The notes under the pieces: model-generated | Seen by the model: the letters and a program-made list of their open reading frames with translations, nothing else | The model's database searches: none | What the model was told of the DNA's origin: nothing | NCBI RefSeq assembly: GCF_902459465.1 | Contig: NC_047077.1 | Location: 4,278,001 to 4,342,000 of the forward strand | Direction: 5' to 3' | DNA: 64,000 bases | DNA from: Asterias rubens | Taxonomy: Eukaryota; Echinodermata; Asteroidea; Forcipulatida; Asteriidae | Made by a program: the position numbers and the translations under genes | Shown here: positions 32,001 to 44,795 of the stretch, piece by piece | Layout of the letters: the number at the start of each line of letters is the position of its first letter | How positions within the stretch are numbered: position 1 is the stretch's first letter

Positions 32001-35000
32001 GTAGATTTCTCGACTTCAGAATCGGAGGGTCCCAGTTCGAATCCTGGGCATTGATGTCAATGTTGTTTTTGTTTACATTTACATTTTCAAATGATAGGAG
32101 TTGCGGATATTTATCAATGAGATTTTTCCAAGGTTTTTCTGTAGATCGGATAGGTCTTGCGGTAGATTTATGGACTTCAGAATCGTAGGTCCCCAGTTCG
32201 AATCCTGAGCACTGATGTCAATGTTGTTTTGTTTCTGTTGACATTTTCAAAATGATCGGGGATTTTGATATTATTAATGAGAATTTTTCCTGAGTTTTTC
32301 TGTGGATCTGATTGGTCTAGCGGTAGATTTCTCGACATCAGAATTGAAGGTCCCGAGGTCGAATCCTGGGCAATGATGTCAATGTTGTTTTTCAAAACGG
32401 TAGGGGATGCGAGTATTTATAAATGAGATTTTTCCTAGGTTTTTCTGTGGATCGGATTGGTCAAGCGGTAGATTTCTCGACATCAGAATCGGAGGTCCCC
32501 AGTTCGAATCCTGGGCAATGATATCAATGTTTGTTTCGGTTGACATTTTCAAAACGGTAGGGATGCGGATGTTTATAATGAGATTTCCTAGGTTTTCTGT
32601 GGATCGGAGAGGTCTCAGCGGTAGATTTCTCGAATTCAGAATCGGGGTCCCCAGTTCGAATCCTGGGCATGATATCAATGTTGTTTGTTTCGGTTGTCAT
32701 TTTCAAAATGATAGGGATCGGATATTTATGACTGAGATTTTCCAAGTTTTCTAAGGATCGGATAATCTACGTATTTCATGACATCAGAATCGGGGTCCCA
32801 GTTCGAATCCAGGGCATGATTCAATGTTGTTTGTTTACATTTGTCATTTTAAAATGATAGGGGATGCGGATATTATAACTGAGATTTTTCCAAGGTTTTC
32901 TGTGGATAGGATTGGTCTAGCGTAGATTTCTCGACTTCAGAATCGGAGGTCCCCAGTCCGAATCTAGGCAATGATATCAATTTTTTTTTTACATTTGACA
33001 TTTTAAAATGATAGGGGATGCGGATGTTTATAACTGAGATTTTCCAGGTTTTCTGTGGATAGGATTGGTCTATCGATAGATTTCTCGACTTCAGAATCGG
33101 AGGGTCCCCAGTCCGAATCCTGGGCAATGATATCAATTGTGTTTTTTTACATTTGACATTTTTCAAAATGATAGGGGGATGCGGATATTTATAACTGAGA
33201 TTTTTCCAAGGTTTCTGTGGATCGGATTGTCAAGCGTAGATTTCTCGACTTCAGAATCAGAGGTCCCCCGATCGTATCCTAGAACATGATGTCAAATGTT
33301 ATATACATCTGACAATTTAAATATTGATAGAAAATGCATATCTGTAATATTTTCCCACGTTTTTCTGTGGATCGGATTTGTCAAGCGGTAGATTTCTCGA
33401 CTTTCGAATCGGAGGTCCCCTGTTCGAATCCTAGGCAATGATGTCAATGTTGTTTTGTTTCGGTTGACATTTTCAAAATGATAGGGGATGCGACTTTTTA
33501 TCGATGAGATTTTTCCAAGGTTTTTCTGTGGATCGAATGGTCTAGCGGTAGAATTCTCGACTTCAGAATCGGAAGCTCCTAAGTTCGAATCCTGGGCATT
33601 GATATCAGTGTTGTTTATTTCGGTTGACATTTTCAAAATGATAGGGGATACGGGGTATTTATGAATGAGATTTTTCCTAGCTTTTCTGTGATCGGATTGG
33701 TCAAGTGGTAGATTTCTCGACTTCAAATCGGAGGTCCCCAGTTCGAATCCTGGCAATGATATCAATGCTGTTTTGTTTACATTTGACATTTTCAACATAA
33801 GAGGGATGCCGATATTTATGAATAGAATTTTCCTAGGTTTTTCTGTGGATCGGATTTGGGCAAGTAGGTAGATTTCTCGACTTAGAATCGCAGTCCCCAG
33901 TTCGAATCCTAGAACATGATGTTCAAATTTTGTTTTACATCTGACAATTTAAATATTGATAGAGAATGCATATCGGTAATATTTCCCACGTTTGTCTGTG
34001 GATCGGATTGGGTCAAGCGTAGATTGCTCGACTTTTCGAATCGGAGGTCCCCAGTTCGAATCCTGGGCTGAATGTTTTTTTGTTTCGGTTGACATTTTCA
34101 AAACGATAGGGGATGGGAGTATTTATCTATGAGATTTTTCCCAGGTTTTTCTGTGGATCGAATTGGTCTAGCGGTAGAATGCTCGACTTCAGAATCGGAG
34201 TTCCCCAGTTCGAAACCTGGGCATTGATATCAATGTTGTTTTATTTCGGTTGACATTTCAAAATGAATAGGGGATTCGGTATTTATGAATGAGATTTTTC
34301 CTAGATGTCTCTGTGGATCGGATAGGTTAAGCGGTAGATTTTCTTGACTTTCGAATTCGGAGGTCCCCAGTTCGAATCCTGGGCAATGATGTCAATGTTG
34401 TTTTGTTTTGGTTTACATTTTCAAAATGATAGGGGATGCGACTATTTATCGATGAGATTTTTCCCATGTTTTTCTGTGGATCGGATTGGTCAAGCGGTAG
34501 ATTTCTCGACTTCAGAATCGGAGGTCCCCAGTTCGAATCCTGGGCATTGATGTCAATGTTCTGTTTTTCGTTCACATTGACCTTTTTAAATCATGAATAG
34601 AGATTGCCGATATTTATGAATGAGAATTTTTTCCTATGGTTTTTCTGCTGGATCGGATTGGCTCAAGCCTGGTAGATTTCTCCGACATTTAGAATCGGAG
34701 GTCCCCAGTTCGAATCCTGGGCACTGAATGTCAATGTTGTTTGTTTACATTTGACATTTTCAACATGAATAGGGAGATGCCGGATATTTATGAATGATGA
34801 CTTTTCCTAGGCTTTTTCTGTGGATCGGATTGGTCAAGCTGGTAGATTTCTCGACATCTAGAATCGGAGGTCCCCAGTTCGACTACCTGGGCATGATGTC
34901 AATGTTGTTGTGTTTACATTTGACCATTTTCAAAATTAATAGGAGATGGGCGGATTATATATGAATGTAGAATTTTCCTAGGCTTTTTCTGTGTGGATCC

Positions 35001-36529
35001 GGATTGGTCAAGCTGGTAGATTTCTCGACATTAAGAATCGGAGGTTCCCCAGTTCGAATCCTGGGCATTGATGTCAATGTGTTGTGTTTATCATTTGACA
35101 TTTTCAAAATGATAGGGGATGCGGATATTTATAACTGAGATTTTTCCAAGGTTTTCTGTGGATCGGATTGGTCAAGCGGTAGATTTCTCGACTTCAGAAT
35201 CAGAGGTCCCCCGATCGTATCTAGAACATGATGTCAAAATGTTATATACATCTGACAATTTAAATATGATAGAAAATGCATATCTGTAATATTTTCCCAC
35301 GTTTTTCTGTGGATCGGATTTGTCAAGCGGTAGATTTCTCGACTTTCGAATCGGAGGTCCCCTGTTCGAATCCTGGGCAATGATGTCAATGTTGTTTGGT
35401 TTCGGTTGACATTTTCAAAATGATAGGGGATGCGACTTTTTATCGATGAGATTTTTCCAAGGTTTTCTGGGGATCGAATTGGTCTAGCGGTAGAATTCTC
35501 GACTTCAGAATCGGAGCTCCTCAGTTCGAATCCTGGGCATTGATATCAGTGTTGTTTTATTTCGGTTGACATTTTCAAATGATAGGGGATACGGGTATTA
35601 TGAATGAGATTTTTTCCTAGCTTTTTCTGTGGATCGGATTGGTCAAGCGGTAGATTTCTCGACTTCAGAATCGGAGGTCCCAGTTCGAATCCTGGGCAAT
35701 GATATCAAGGTTGTTTTGTTTACATTTGACATTTCATCATGAAAGGGATGCCGATATTTATGAATGGGAATTTTCCTAGGTTTTTCTGTGGATCGTATTG
35801 GGCAAGTAGTAGATCTTTTCTTCGACTTAAGAATCGCAGGTCCCAGTTCGAATCCTAGAACATGATGTCAAATTTTGTTTTACATCTGACAATTTAAATA
35901 TTGATAGAGAATGCATATCTGTAATATTTTCCCCACGTTTTTCTGTGGATCGGATTGGTCAAGCGGTAGATTTCTCGACTTTCGAATCGGAGGTCCCCAG
36001 TTCGAATCCTGGCAATGATGTCAATGTTGTTTTGTTTCGGTTGACATTTTCAAATGCTACGGGATGCGACTATTTATCATGAGGTTTTTTCTATGTTTTT
36101 CTGTGGATCGAATTGGTCTAGCGGTAGAATTCTCGACTTCAGAATCGGAGTTCCCCAGTTCGAAACCTGGGCATTGATATCAATGTTGTTTTATTTCGGT
36201 GACATTTTCAAATGATATGGGGATTCGGGTATTTATGAATGAGATTTTTCCTAGATGTCTCTGTGGATCGGATAGGTTTAAGCGGTAGATTTCTTGACTT
36301 TCGAATTGGAGGTCCCCAGTTCGAATCCTGGGCAATAATGTCAATGTTGTTTTGTTTCGGTTTACATTTTCAAAATGATAGGGGATGCGACTATTATGAA
36401 TGAGATTTTTCCCAGGTTTTTCTGTGGATCGGATTGGTCTAGCGGTAGAATTCTCGACTTCAGAATCGGAGTTCACCCGTTCGAATCCTGGGCATTGATA
36501 TCAGTGTTGTTTTATTTCGGTTGACATTT
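29091..36529 (+). repeat. tRNA-like tandem array, right block (about 48 units)
   Basis: Same unit as in the left block, with variants: spacers starting TTTGTTTACATTTGACATT, TTTGTTTCGGTTGACATT, or TTTTGTTTTACATCTGACAATTTAAATATTG. Runs of several different monomers recur together, for example the pair around TTCCCCAGTTCGAAACCTGG at 31394, 34201 and 36151. This shows higher-order duplication. Open frames across it, mostly minus strand, read the unit repeatedly and are not genes. Part of the array is indel-rich (32560-33300 and 34560-35080). It is cut by the assembly gap. Confidence 0.9.
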
Positions 36530-36629
36530 NNNNNNNNNNNNNNNNNNNNNNNNNNNNNNNNNNNNNNNNNNNNNNNNNNNNNNNNNNNNNNNNNNNNNNN
36601 NNNNNNNNNNNNNNNNNNNNNNNNNNNNN
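36530..36629. other. Assembly gap of exactly 100 N
   Basis: Exactly 100 N, the usual placeholder for a gap of unknown size. It separates two different satellite arrays, so their adjacency and total lengths are not established. Confidence 0.98.
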
Positions 36630-39600
36630 GCTTAGCCTTGTGCTTATTTCAGAGCAAATTTGTTGCATTTTAGAGCAAAATTTGATAAGTTCACAAGGCT
36701 ATAGCCTTGTACTTATTTCAGAGCAAATTTGTTGCATTTTTAGAGCAAAATTTGATAAGTTCACAAGGCTATAGCCTTGTTCTTATTTCAGAACAAGTTT
36801 CATGCATTTTAGAGCAAAATTTGATAAGTTCACAAGGCTATAGCCTTGTGCTTATTTCAGTGCAAATTTGATGCATTTTTAGAGCAAAATTTGATAAGTT
36901 CACAAGGCTATAGCCTTGTGCTTATTTCAGAGCAAATTTGTTGCATTTTTAGAGCAAAATTTCATAAGTTCACAAGGCTATAGCCTTGTGCTTATTTCAG
37001 AGCAAATTTGATGCATTTGTGAACAAAACTTGATAAGTTCACAAGGCTATAGCCTTGTACTTATTTCAGAGCAAATTTGATGCATTTTTGAACAAAATTT
37101 GATAAGTTCACAAGGCTATAGCCTTGTGCTTATTTCAGTGCAAATTTGATGCATTTTAGAGCAAAATTTGTGCTTATTTCAGAGCAAATTTCATGCATTT
37201 TTGAACAAAACTTGATAAGTACACAAGGCTATAGCCTTGTGCTTATTTCAGAGCAAATTTCATGCATTTTTGAACAAAATTTGATAAGTTCACAAGGCTA
37301 TAGCCTTGTGCTTATTTCAAAGCAAATTTGATGCATTTTTGAACAAAATTTGATAAGTTCACAAGGCTATAGCCTTGTGCTTATTTCAGAGCAAATGTTG
37401 TGCTTATTTCAGAGCAAATTTGATGCATTTTGAACAAAATTTGATAAGTTCACAAGGCTATAGCCTTGTAATTATTTCAGAGCAAATTTGTTGCATTTTA
37501 GAGCAAAATTTGATAAGTTCACAAGGCTATAGCCTTGTGCTTATTTCAGAGCAGATTTGATGCATTTTTGAACAAAATTTGATAAGTTCACAAGGCTATA
37601 GCCTTGTGCTTATTTCAGAGCAAATTTGATGCATTTTAGAACAAAATTTGATAAGTTCACAAGGCTATAGCCTTGTGCTTATTTCAGTGCAAATTGATGC
37701 ATTTTAGAGCAAAATTTGATAAGTTCACAAGGCTATAGCCTTGTGCTTATTTCAAAGCAAATTTGATGCATTTTTGAACAAAATTTGATAAGTTTACAAG
37801 GCTATAGCCTTGTGCTTATTTCAGAGCAAAATGTTGTGCTTATTTCAGAGCAAATTTGATGCATTTTTGAACAAAATTTGATAAGTTCACAAGGCTATAG
37901 CCTTGTACTTATTTCAGAGCAAATTTGTTGCATTTTAGAGCAAAATTTGATAAGTTCACAAGGCTATAGCCTTGTGCTTATTTCAGTGCAAATTTGATGC
38001 ATTTTAGAGCAAAATTTGATAAGTTCACAAGGCTATAGCCTTGTGCTTATTTCAGAGCAAATGTTGTGCTTATTTCAGAGCAAATTTGATGCATTTTTGA
38101 ACAAAATTTGATAAGTTCACAAGGCTATAGCCTTGTGCTTATTTCAGAGCAAAATGTTGTGCTTATTTCAGAGCAAATTTGATGCATTTTTGAACAAAAT
38201 TTGATAAGTTCACAAGGCTATAGCCTTGTGCTTATTTCAGAGCAAAATGTTGTGCTTATTTCAGAGCAAATTTGATGCATTTTTGAACAAAACTTGATAA
38301 GTTCACAAGGCTATAGCCTTGTGCTTATTTCAGTGCAAATTTGATGCATTTTAGAGCAAAATTTGATAAGTTCACAAGGCTATAGCCTTGTGCTTATTTC
38401 AGAGCAAATTTGATGCATTTTTAGAGCAAAATTTGATAAGTTCACAAGGCTATAGCCTTGTGCTTATTTAAGAACAAATTTCATGCATTTTTAGAGCAAA
38501 ATTTGATAAGTTCACAAGGCTATAGCCTTGTGCTTATTTAAGAACAAATTTCATGCATTTTAGATTAAAATTTGATAAGTTTACAAGGCTATAGCCTTGT
38601 GCTCATTTCAGAGCAAAATGTTGTGCTTATTTCAGAGCAAATTTGATGCATTTTTGAACAAAATTTGATAAGTTCACAAGGCTATAGCCTTGTGCTTATT
38701 TCAGTGCAAATTTGATGCATTTTTAGAGCAAAATTTGATAAGTACACAAGGCTATAGCCTTGTGCTTATTTCAGAGCAGATTTGATGCATTTTTGAACAA
38801 AATTTGATAAGTTCACAAGGCTATAGCCTTGTGCTTATTTCAAAGCAAATTTGATGCATTTTTGAACAAAATTTGATAAGTTCACAAGGCTATAGCCTTG
38901 TACTTATTTCAGAGCAAATTTGTTGCACTTTAGAGCAAAATTTGATAAGTTCACAAGGCTATAGCCTTGTGCTTATTTCAGAGCAGATTTGATGCATTTT
39001 TAAACAAAATTTGATAAGTTCACAAGGCTATAGCCTTGTGCTTATTTCAGAGCAAAATGTTGTGCTTATTTCAGAGCAAATTTGATGCATTTTTGAACAA
39101 AACTTGAGCAAATTTGATGCATTTTTGAACAAAATTTGAAAAGTACACAAGGCTATAGCCTTTTGCTTATTTCAGAGCAAATTTCATGCATTTTTGAACA
39201 AAATTTGATAAGTTCACAAGGCTATAGCCTTGTACTTATTTCAGTGCAAATTTGATGCATTTTTAAACAAAATTTGATAAGTACACAAGGCTATAGCCTT
39301 GTGCTTATTTCAGAGCAAATTTGATGCATTTTTGAACAAACTTGATAAGTTCACAAGGCTATAGCCTTGTGCTTATTTCAGAGCAAAATGTTGTGCTTAT
39401 TTCAGAGCAAATTTGATGCATTTTTGAACAAAACTTGATAAGTTCACAAGGCTATAGCCTTGTGCTTATTTCAGTGCAAATTTGATGCATTTTAGAGCAA
39501 AATTTGATAAGTTCACAAGGCTATAGCCTTGTGCTTATTTCAGAGCAAATTTGATGCATTTTTAGAGCAAAATTTGATAAGTTCACAAGGCTATAGCCTT

Positions 39601-40480
39601 GTGCTTATTTCAGAACAAATTTCATGCATTTTAGATTAAAATTTGATAAGTTCACAAGGCTATAGCCTTGTGCTTATTTCAGAGCAAATTTGATGCATTT
39701 TTAGAGCAAAATTTGATAAGTTCACAAGGCTATAGCCTTGTGCTTATTTCAAAGCAAATTTGATGCATTTTTGAACAAAATTGATAAGTTCACAAGGCTA
39801 TAGCCTTGTACTTATTTCAGAGCAAATTTGTTGCATTTTAGAGCAAAATTTGATAAGTTCACAAGGCTATAGCCTTGTGCTTATTTCAGTGCAAATTTGA
39901 TGCATTTTTAGAGCAAAATTTGATAAGTTCACAAGGCTATAGCCTTGTACTTATTTCAGAGCAAATTTGTTGCATTTTAGAGCAAAATTTGATAAGTTCA
40001 CAAGGCTATAGCCTTATATGCTTAATTCAGAGCAAATTTGATGCATTTTAGAGCAATATTTGATAAGTTCACAAGGCTATAGCCTTGTGCGTATTTCAGA
40101 GCAAACTTGTTGCATTTTAGAGCAAAATTTGATAAGTTCACAAGGCTATAGCCTTGTGCGTATTTCAGAGCAAACTTGTTGCATTTTAGAGCAAAATTTG
40201 ATAAGTTCACAAGGCTATAGCCTTGTGCTTATTTCAGAACAAATTTCATGCATTTTAGAACAAAATTTGATAAGTTCACAAGGCTATTTGCTTATTTCAT
40301 AGCAAATTTGTTGCATTTTAGGGCAAAATGTTATTAATCACAAGGCTGTAGTCTAATAGCATTTTAGATCAAAAGTTGTTGCAAATTCGGGCAAAATTTG
40401 ATAGCTACACAAGGCTGTAGTCTTATAGCGTTTAAGAGCAAAATGTGTTGCAAATTTTGATAGCTTTACATGGCTATAGG
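36630..40480 (+). repeat. ~70-bp satellite with an 18-bp perfect palindrome
   Basis: About 50 units of the form GCTTATTTCAGAGCAAATTT, GATGCATTTTTGAACAAAAT, TTGATAAGTTC, then ACAAGGCTATAGCCTTGT. The last word is a perfect 18-bp palindrome present in almost every unit. Variation is mainly TTTTGAACAAAA versus TTTAGAGCAAAA and GATGCA/CATGCA/GTTGCA. Shortened units with AATGTTGTGCTTATTTC recur (e.g. 37390, 37830, 38065, 38155). The last 150 bp (40330-40480) is decayed. Frames across it are repeat translations, not genes. Confidence 0.93.
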
Positions 40481-40639
40481 GTTAACGTTAAACCTTTTTT
40501 TATTTAATTTTAAGGCAATTGTGTTCTTATTTACAAGAATTCTTACTGTATAGTAATAATACTAAACAGTATTTATATAATAAGTAAAGACTAAAGGGTC
40601 AGTAAAAATACAAGCCCTTGAAACAAACTTTGTAAAACT

Positions 40640-41100
40640 CCACCACGAGAGTAAATTACTATTAGCTAAACTAACAACAGCTACATAATGTAAACTGTAC
40701 TGTAAGGGGAGAGGTTACCAGCACATACACCCTCGACCAAAGATCCTCAGCATCTGGCCATTGCAATTAAATATAGCAAGTCATAGAAATGATAAACAAT
40801 CGCCAAAATAATGGGTAAAATAGAGCTAACAGTGTAACATAACAGTGAGGGGAGAGGTTACCAGCACATACACCCTCGACCAAAGATCCTCAGCATCTGG
40901 CCATTAAAATAATAAAAGCAGCAATTAACAGAAATGATAAACACTGGCCAAAATAACGGGCAAATTAATGGGCAAAATAGAGCTTATAGTGTAACAAAAC
41001 AGTGAGGGGAGAGGTTACTAGCACGTACACCCTTGACCAAAGATCCTCAGCATCTGGCCATTAAACCATCTTTAACAGTTTTTGGGTAAGTCATAAACAT
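40640..41100 (+). repeat. Three tandem ~150-bp units (AGGGGAGAGGTTACC family)
   Basis: AGGGGAGAGGTTAC(C/T)AGCAC...CATCTGGCCATT occurs at 40705, 40848 and 41005. AAATGATAAACA and GGGCAAAATAGAGCT lie between copies. No gene. Confidence 0.85.
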
Positions 41101-41400
41101 ATGGGTTAGGCGATTGCAGTCAGCCAGTGAAGTAGCAGATCCATCCTGAAGAGGTAGGCCATTCCAGGGGTGAGGAGCTGTAGACGCATACGATCCTTTA
41201 TTATATATTGACTGCCATAGTAACTCGGAATGTTGAGCGTAAATTATGTGTAGGGCTGTTGGGAATGTTAGACTTGGATATGTATTGCTCTTGTGCTTTG
41301 TAGGTCATCAGGAGCACTTTGAAGATGATCTGCTGTTTCAAAGGAAGCCAGTGGAGCAAGGAATGTGCTCAAATACTTTACAGTTCTCCATGTCGGTTTT
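41101..41400. other. No gene seen
   Basis: A plus-strand frame from 41246 overlaps the minus-strand LINE piece that follows and shows no domain. I see nothing else in this stretch. Confidence 0.4.
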
Positions 41401-41715
41401 AAGGCCATTGTCCAGTCTGTTCTGGGTTGGCCTGTTTCTCCCTATGTCTCTCCTCCACTTGGCCTTGTCCGTTGCGTCCCTTGCGTCCCTTGCGTCCCTT
41501 GCATTGAATCCAAACAGTTGCATGTCATTTGAGACGGAGCTCTGCCAAGGGTGTGGGGCAACCAACAATTCTGTCAGTACACCTCTTGACCTCCTCCTTT
41601 CTCTCCACATGACCAAACCACCTCAGCCTGTGCCTCCTCAGTACGATGCTGATCCCCACTACACCGACTCTTCTCTTCAGTTGAACACAACAAGTTACTT
41701 GGTTGTATTCCATGG
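41400..41715 (-). pseudogene. LINE C-terminal fragment
   Basis: Minus strand: VLRRHRLRWFGHVERK (about 41604-41655) is the well-known motif after the RT in several LINE groups. It is followed in another frame by NDMQLFGFNARDARDARDA and KAKWRRDIG. A 9-bp unit (TTGCGTCCC on the plus strand, about 41471-41500) is repeated three times, giving the Ala-Arg-Asp run, a local slippage expansion. At least one frame change. The RT domain itself is absent. Confidence 0.7.
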
Positions 41716-42418
41716 TTGCTAGATAAACAGCTAAGATGTCTTGATGATCGTAATATTTACATGCATTGCTCTCTTGTATAGCCTTCGAGGTGTCTGTAGA
41801 GGGGATTCCCTCTGCGTTTGATTTCGGGGAACCACGACGTACATCTCAGGCTCTGAAAAGTCAAGTTTACAGTTAGTATGGTAGCCAAATGGAGTGAAAT
41901 GATAGCTACGGAAATAGGCTTGTCTACCCATCAAGTTTTGCCCCAAAAAGTAACAAAGGTATGGGCATTGTGTACCTAGTAAACTTTGCCCTAAATTGCA
42001 ACAAGGCTGTAGGCTTTGTGCACGTATCAAATTTTGCACTAGATTTCAACAAATTTTGCCCTAAAATGCAACAAGGCAGCCCTACAGTTCAACCAATTTA
42101 GCCTTCAAATGCAACAAGTTTTCCCCTAAAATGCAACAATGCTAGGGTTACCTATCATGCGTATCTATCGTGTGTACCATTTCAAATTTTGCCCTACAAT
42201 GCAACATATTTTGCCCTTAAATCAACACGGCTTTATTTAGCCTTGTGTAACTTTCAAAATTCGCCCTAAATGCAACAAATGTTATCCTAAAATGCAACAA
42301 GGATGTAGCCTCGCCGTAAGATGCAACAAACTTTGCCCTAAAATGCTACCCTAAAATGCAACAAAATTTGCCCCAATTTCATTAAGCCTAAACATGTGTA
42401 CGTATCAAAGTTCACCCT

Positions 42419-42620
42419 AAAAGAACATTTTATTAGATTGTTAATCACCATTATCATGTCTGATGGCATCCTCTTCCTGTGTCCATACCTCATCACCCAG
42501 CTGTATGGATCTTCAATTAGTTATGACATCTTGAGTGTGAGCGCGCTCTACCAAGATTACCCCTTTCAGCTGAAAGTAAAAAGGAAATTATGTACATCAT
42601 TATTGAGGCATCTTCCCTTG
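42419..42620 (+). repeat. ~205-bp spacer cassette, copy 1 (about ten more follow)
   Basis: Starts AAGAACATTTTATTAG, includes CTCACCATTATCATGTCT, CACCCAGCTGTATGGATCTT, AGTTATGACATCTTGA and CCTTTCAGCTGAAAG, and ends CTTCCCTTGAGTATAGCC. Further copies begin near 43131, 44180, 45393, 46395, 47587 (truncated), 47935, 48121 (3' half only), 49615, 50640 and 52700. They always point the same way and sit between satellite stretches. Confidence 0.88.
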
Positions 42621-44386
42621 AGTATAGCCTTGTGTATCTAACAAATGTTGTCTTTAATTTCACCAAGGCCATAGCCTTGTGTACCTAACAAATTTTGCCT
42701 GAAAATGAAACAAATTTGTCCCTAAAATGTAACCTGGCCTTAGCCGTGTGTGCCTATCAAATTCACCCTAAAATACAATTTTTGCCTTAAAATGCAACAA
42801 GGGTATAGGCATTGTGCACAATCACTATCAAATATTGCCTGTAAATGCATTAAATTTTGCCATATAATGCAAAAAAGCTTATTACATTGTGCACCTGTCA
42901 AACGTTGCCTGAAAATGCAACAAATTTCACCCTAAAATGCTACAAGCCCGTCCGTGTACCTATCAAATTTTGCCCGAAAATGCAGAATTTGTTTTCCCTA
43001 AATGGCAACAAGGCTATTGTATACATGACCTATCAAACTTTGCCCTTAGATGCAACAAGGCTACAGCCTTGTGTATATATCAAATTTCGCCCCAAGATGT
43101 AACAAATAAATGCAGCAAATTTCACCCTAAAAGAACATTTTATTAGTTTGTAACTCACCATTTCCATGTCTCATGGCATCCTCTCCCATCAACACCCCGC
43201 TGTATGGATCTTCAATTAGTTACTTGACATTAGACATCTTGAATGTGAGAGTACACTACCAAGATTATCCCTGTCAGCTGAAAGTAAAAAGGAAATTGTG
43301 TACATCATTACTGAGGCAGCTTCCCTTGAGTATAGCCTTCTATACCTAACAATTTTTGCCCTAAAATGTAACAAGCCTTGTGTACCTTACAAATGTTGCC
43401 TTAAATTTCACCAAGGCCATAGCCTTGTGTACCTAACAAATTTTGCCTGAAAATGCAATAAATTTGTCCCTAAAATGTAACCTGGCCTTAGCCGTGTGTG
43501 CCTATCAAATTCACCCTAAAATGCAACACAATCTGCCTTCAAATGCAACAAATTTTTCCCTAAAGTCTTAAGCTTTGTGTTAGCCTTGAGTACCAGTAAA
43601 TGTTGTCTGAAAATGCATTACATTTTGCCATACAATGCAAAAAGGCTGAAGCATTGTGCACCTATCGAACTTTGCCTGAAAATGCAACACGTTTCCCCTA
43701 AATGGCAACGAGGCTATAATCTTGTATACCTATCACACTTTGCCATTAGATGCAACAAACCTAAAGCCTTGTGTACATACCAAATTTCGCCCTAAAATGA
43801 AATAAATTTCACCCTTAAAATGCAACAAGGGTATAGGCATTGTACACCTATCAAATGTTGTGCTAAATTTCAACAAACTTTGCCCTAAAATGCAACAAGG
43901 CTTTAATAAGCCTTTTTTGTATCTATCAAAACTTTTAAGCTTCAAATGCAACAAATTTTGCCAGGGCTTATCCTTTTGATCTATCAATATTTGCCCTAAA
44001 ATGCAACAAATTTAGCCTTGTGTACCTATCAAACTTTGCTCAAAGATGCAACACATTTTGCCCTAAAATGCAACAAGGCTATAGCCTTCTGTAGCCTTGT
44101 GTACCTATCAAATTTCGCCCTAAGATGCAACAAATTTTCCCCTAAAATGCTACCCTAAAATGCAACAAATTTCACCCTAAAAGAACATTTTACTGGTTTG
44201 TAACTCACCATAATCATGTCTCATGATAACCTCTCCCTGTGTCGTGCCTCATCACCCAGCTGTCTGGATATTGAATTAGTTATGACATCTTGACTGTGGA
44301 AGCAGACTACCAAGATTATCCCTGTCAGCTGAAAGTGAAAAGGAAATTGTGTACATCATTATTAAGGCAGCTTCCCTTGAGTATTA

Positions 44387-44795
44387 GATGACCAGATTTG
44401 AACTTTTGAGTCACACAAATTGCAAAAGTTTGTTTCAATGTTGATTCCTGTTTATTGGGTGGTTATTGATGACATATCCAAAAGGGGACAAGAGTTCCAA
44501 CTCAGAAGTGACCTAATTTGCATATTTAAATTAGGTGGTAATTATCATACTTTGAGGTATATTATCTCAAAAACTATTCATGTTCAGGACAAAAATTGTG
44601 TTGGAGGTGAATAGAAACCTGACCCCGAAAATCTAAAAAACATATTTATACTCGATTGACCCTTTGCAAACAAATAGGTCAAAGGTCAAGGGGAAACATA
44701 TGTTAATTTGGTTTTCTCCACTCAAATGCATCATGACATGGCATACCATCACAGTGAAATTAGTAGGATGAATGAGTTCTTTGGGTTAAATTATT
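44387..44795 (+). other. Unique ~400-bp insertion in the satellite
   Basis: AT-rich sequence without satellite words, directly after cassette 3. It contains AGGTCAAAGGTCAAGG (about 44673-44690) and a 64-codon open frame I do not consider a gene. Probably an old mobile element of unknown type. Confidence 0.5.

Noticed and set aside
33292..33798. A 168-codon minus-strand protein and similar frames at 30301-32678
   Set aside because: They repeat DQSDPQKNLGKIS- and RIRTGDLRF-type blocks because the satellite unit repeats. There is no independent coding evidence.
25725..36529. Functional tRNA gene cluster
   Set aside because: A and B boxes are present, but the 5' seven bases do not pair with the 3' side, the T loop has eight bases and the anticodon stem has a bulge. 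The units read as tRNA-derived, not as working tRNA genes.
36630..40330. CRISPR-like array
   Set aside because: Whole units repeat, with no unique spacers between short repeats, and the genome is eukaryotic. It is a satellite.
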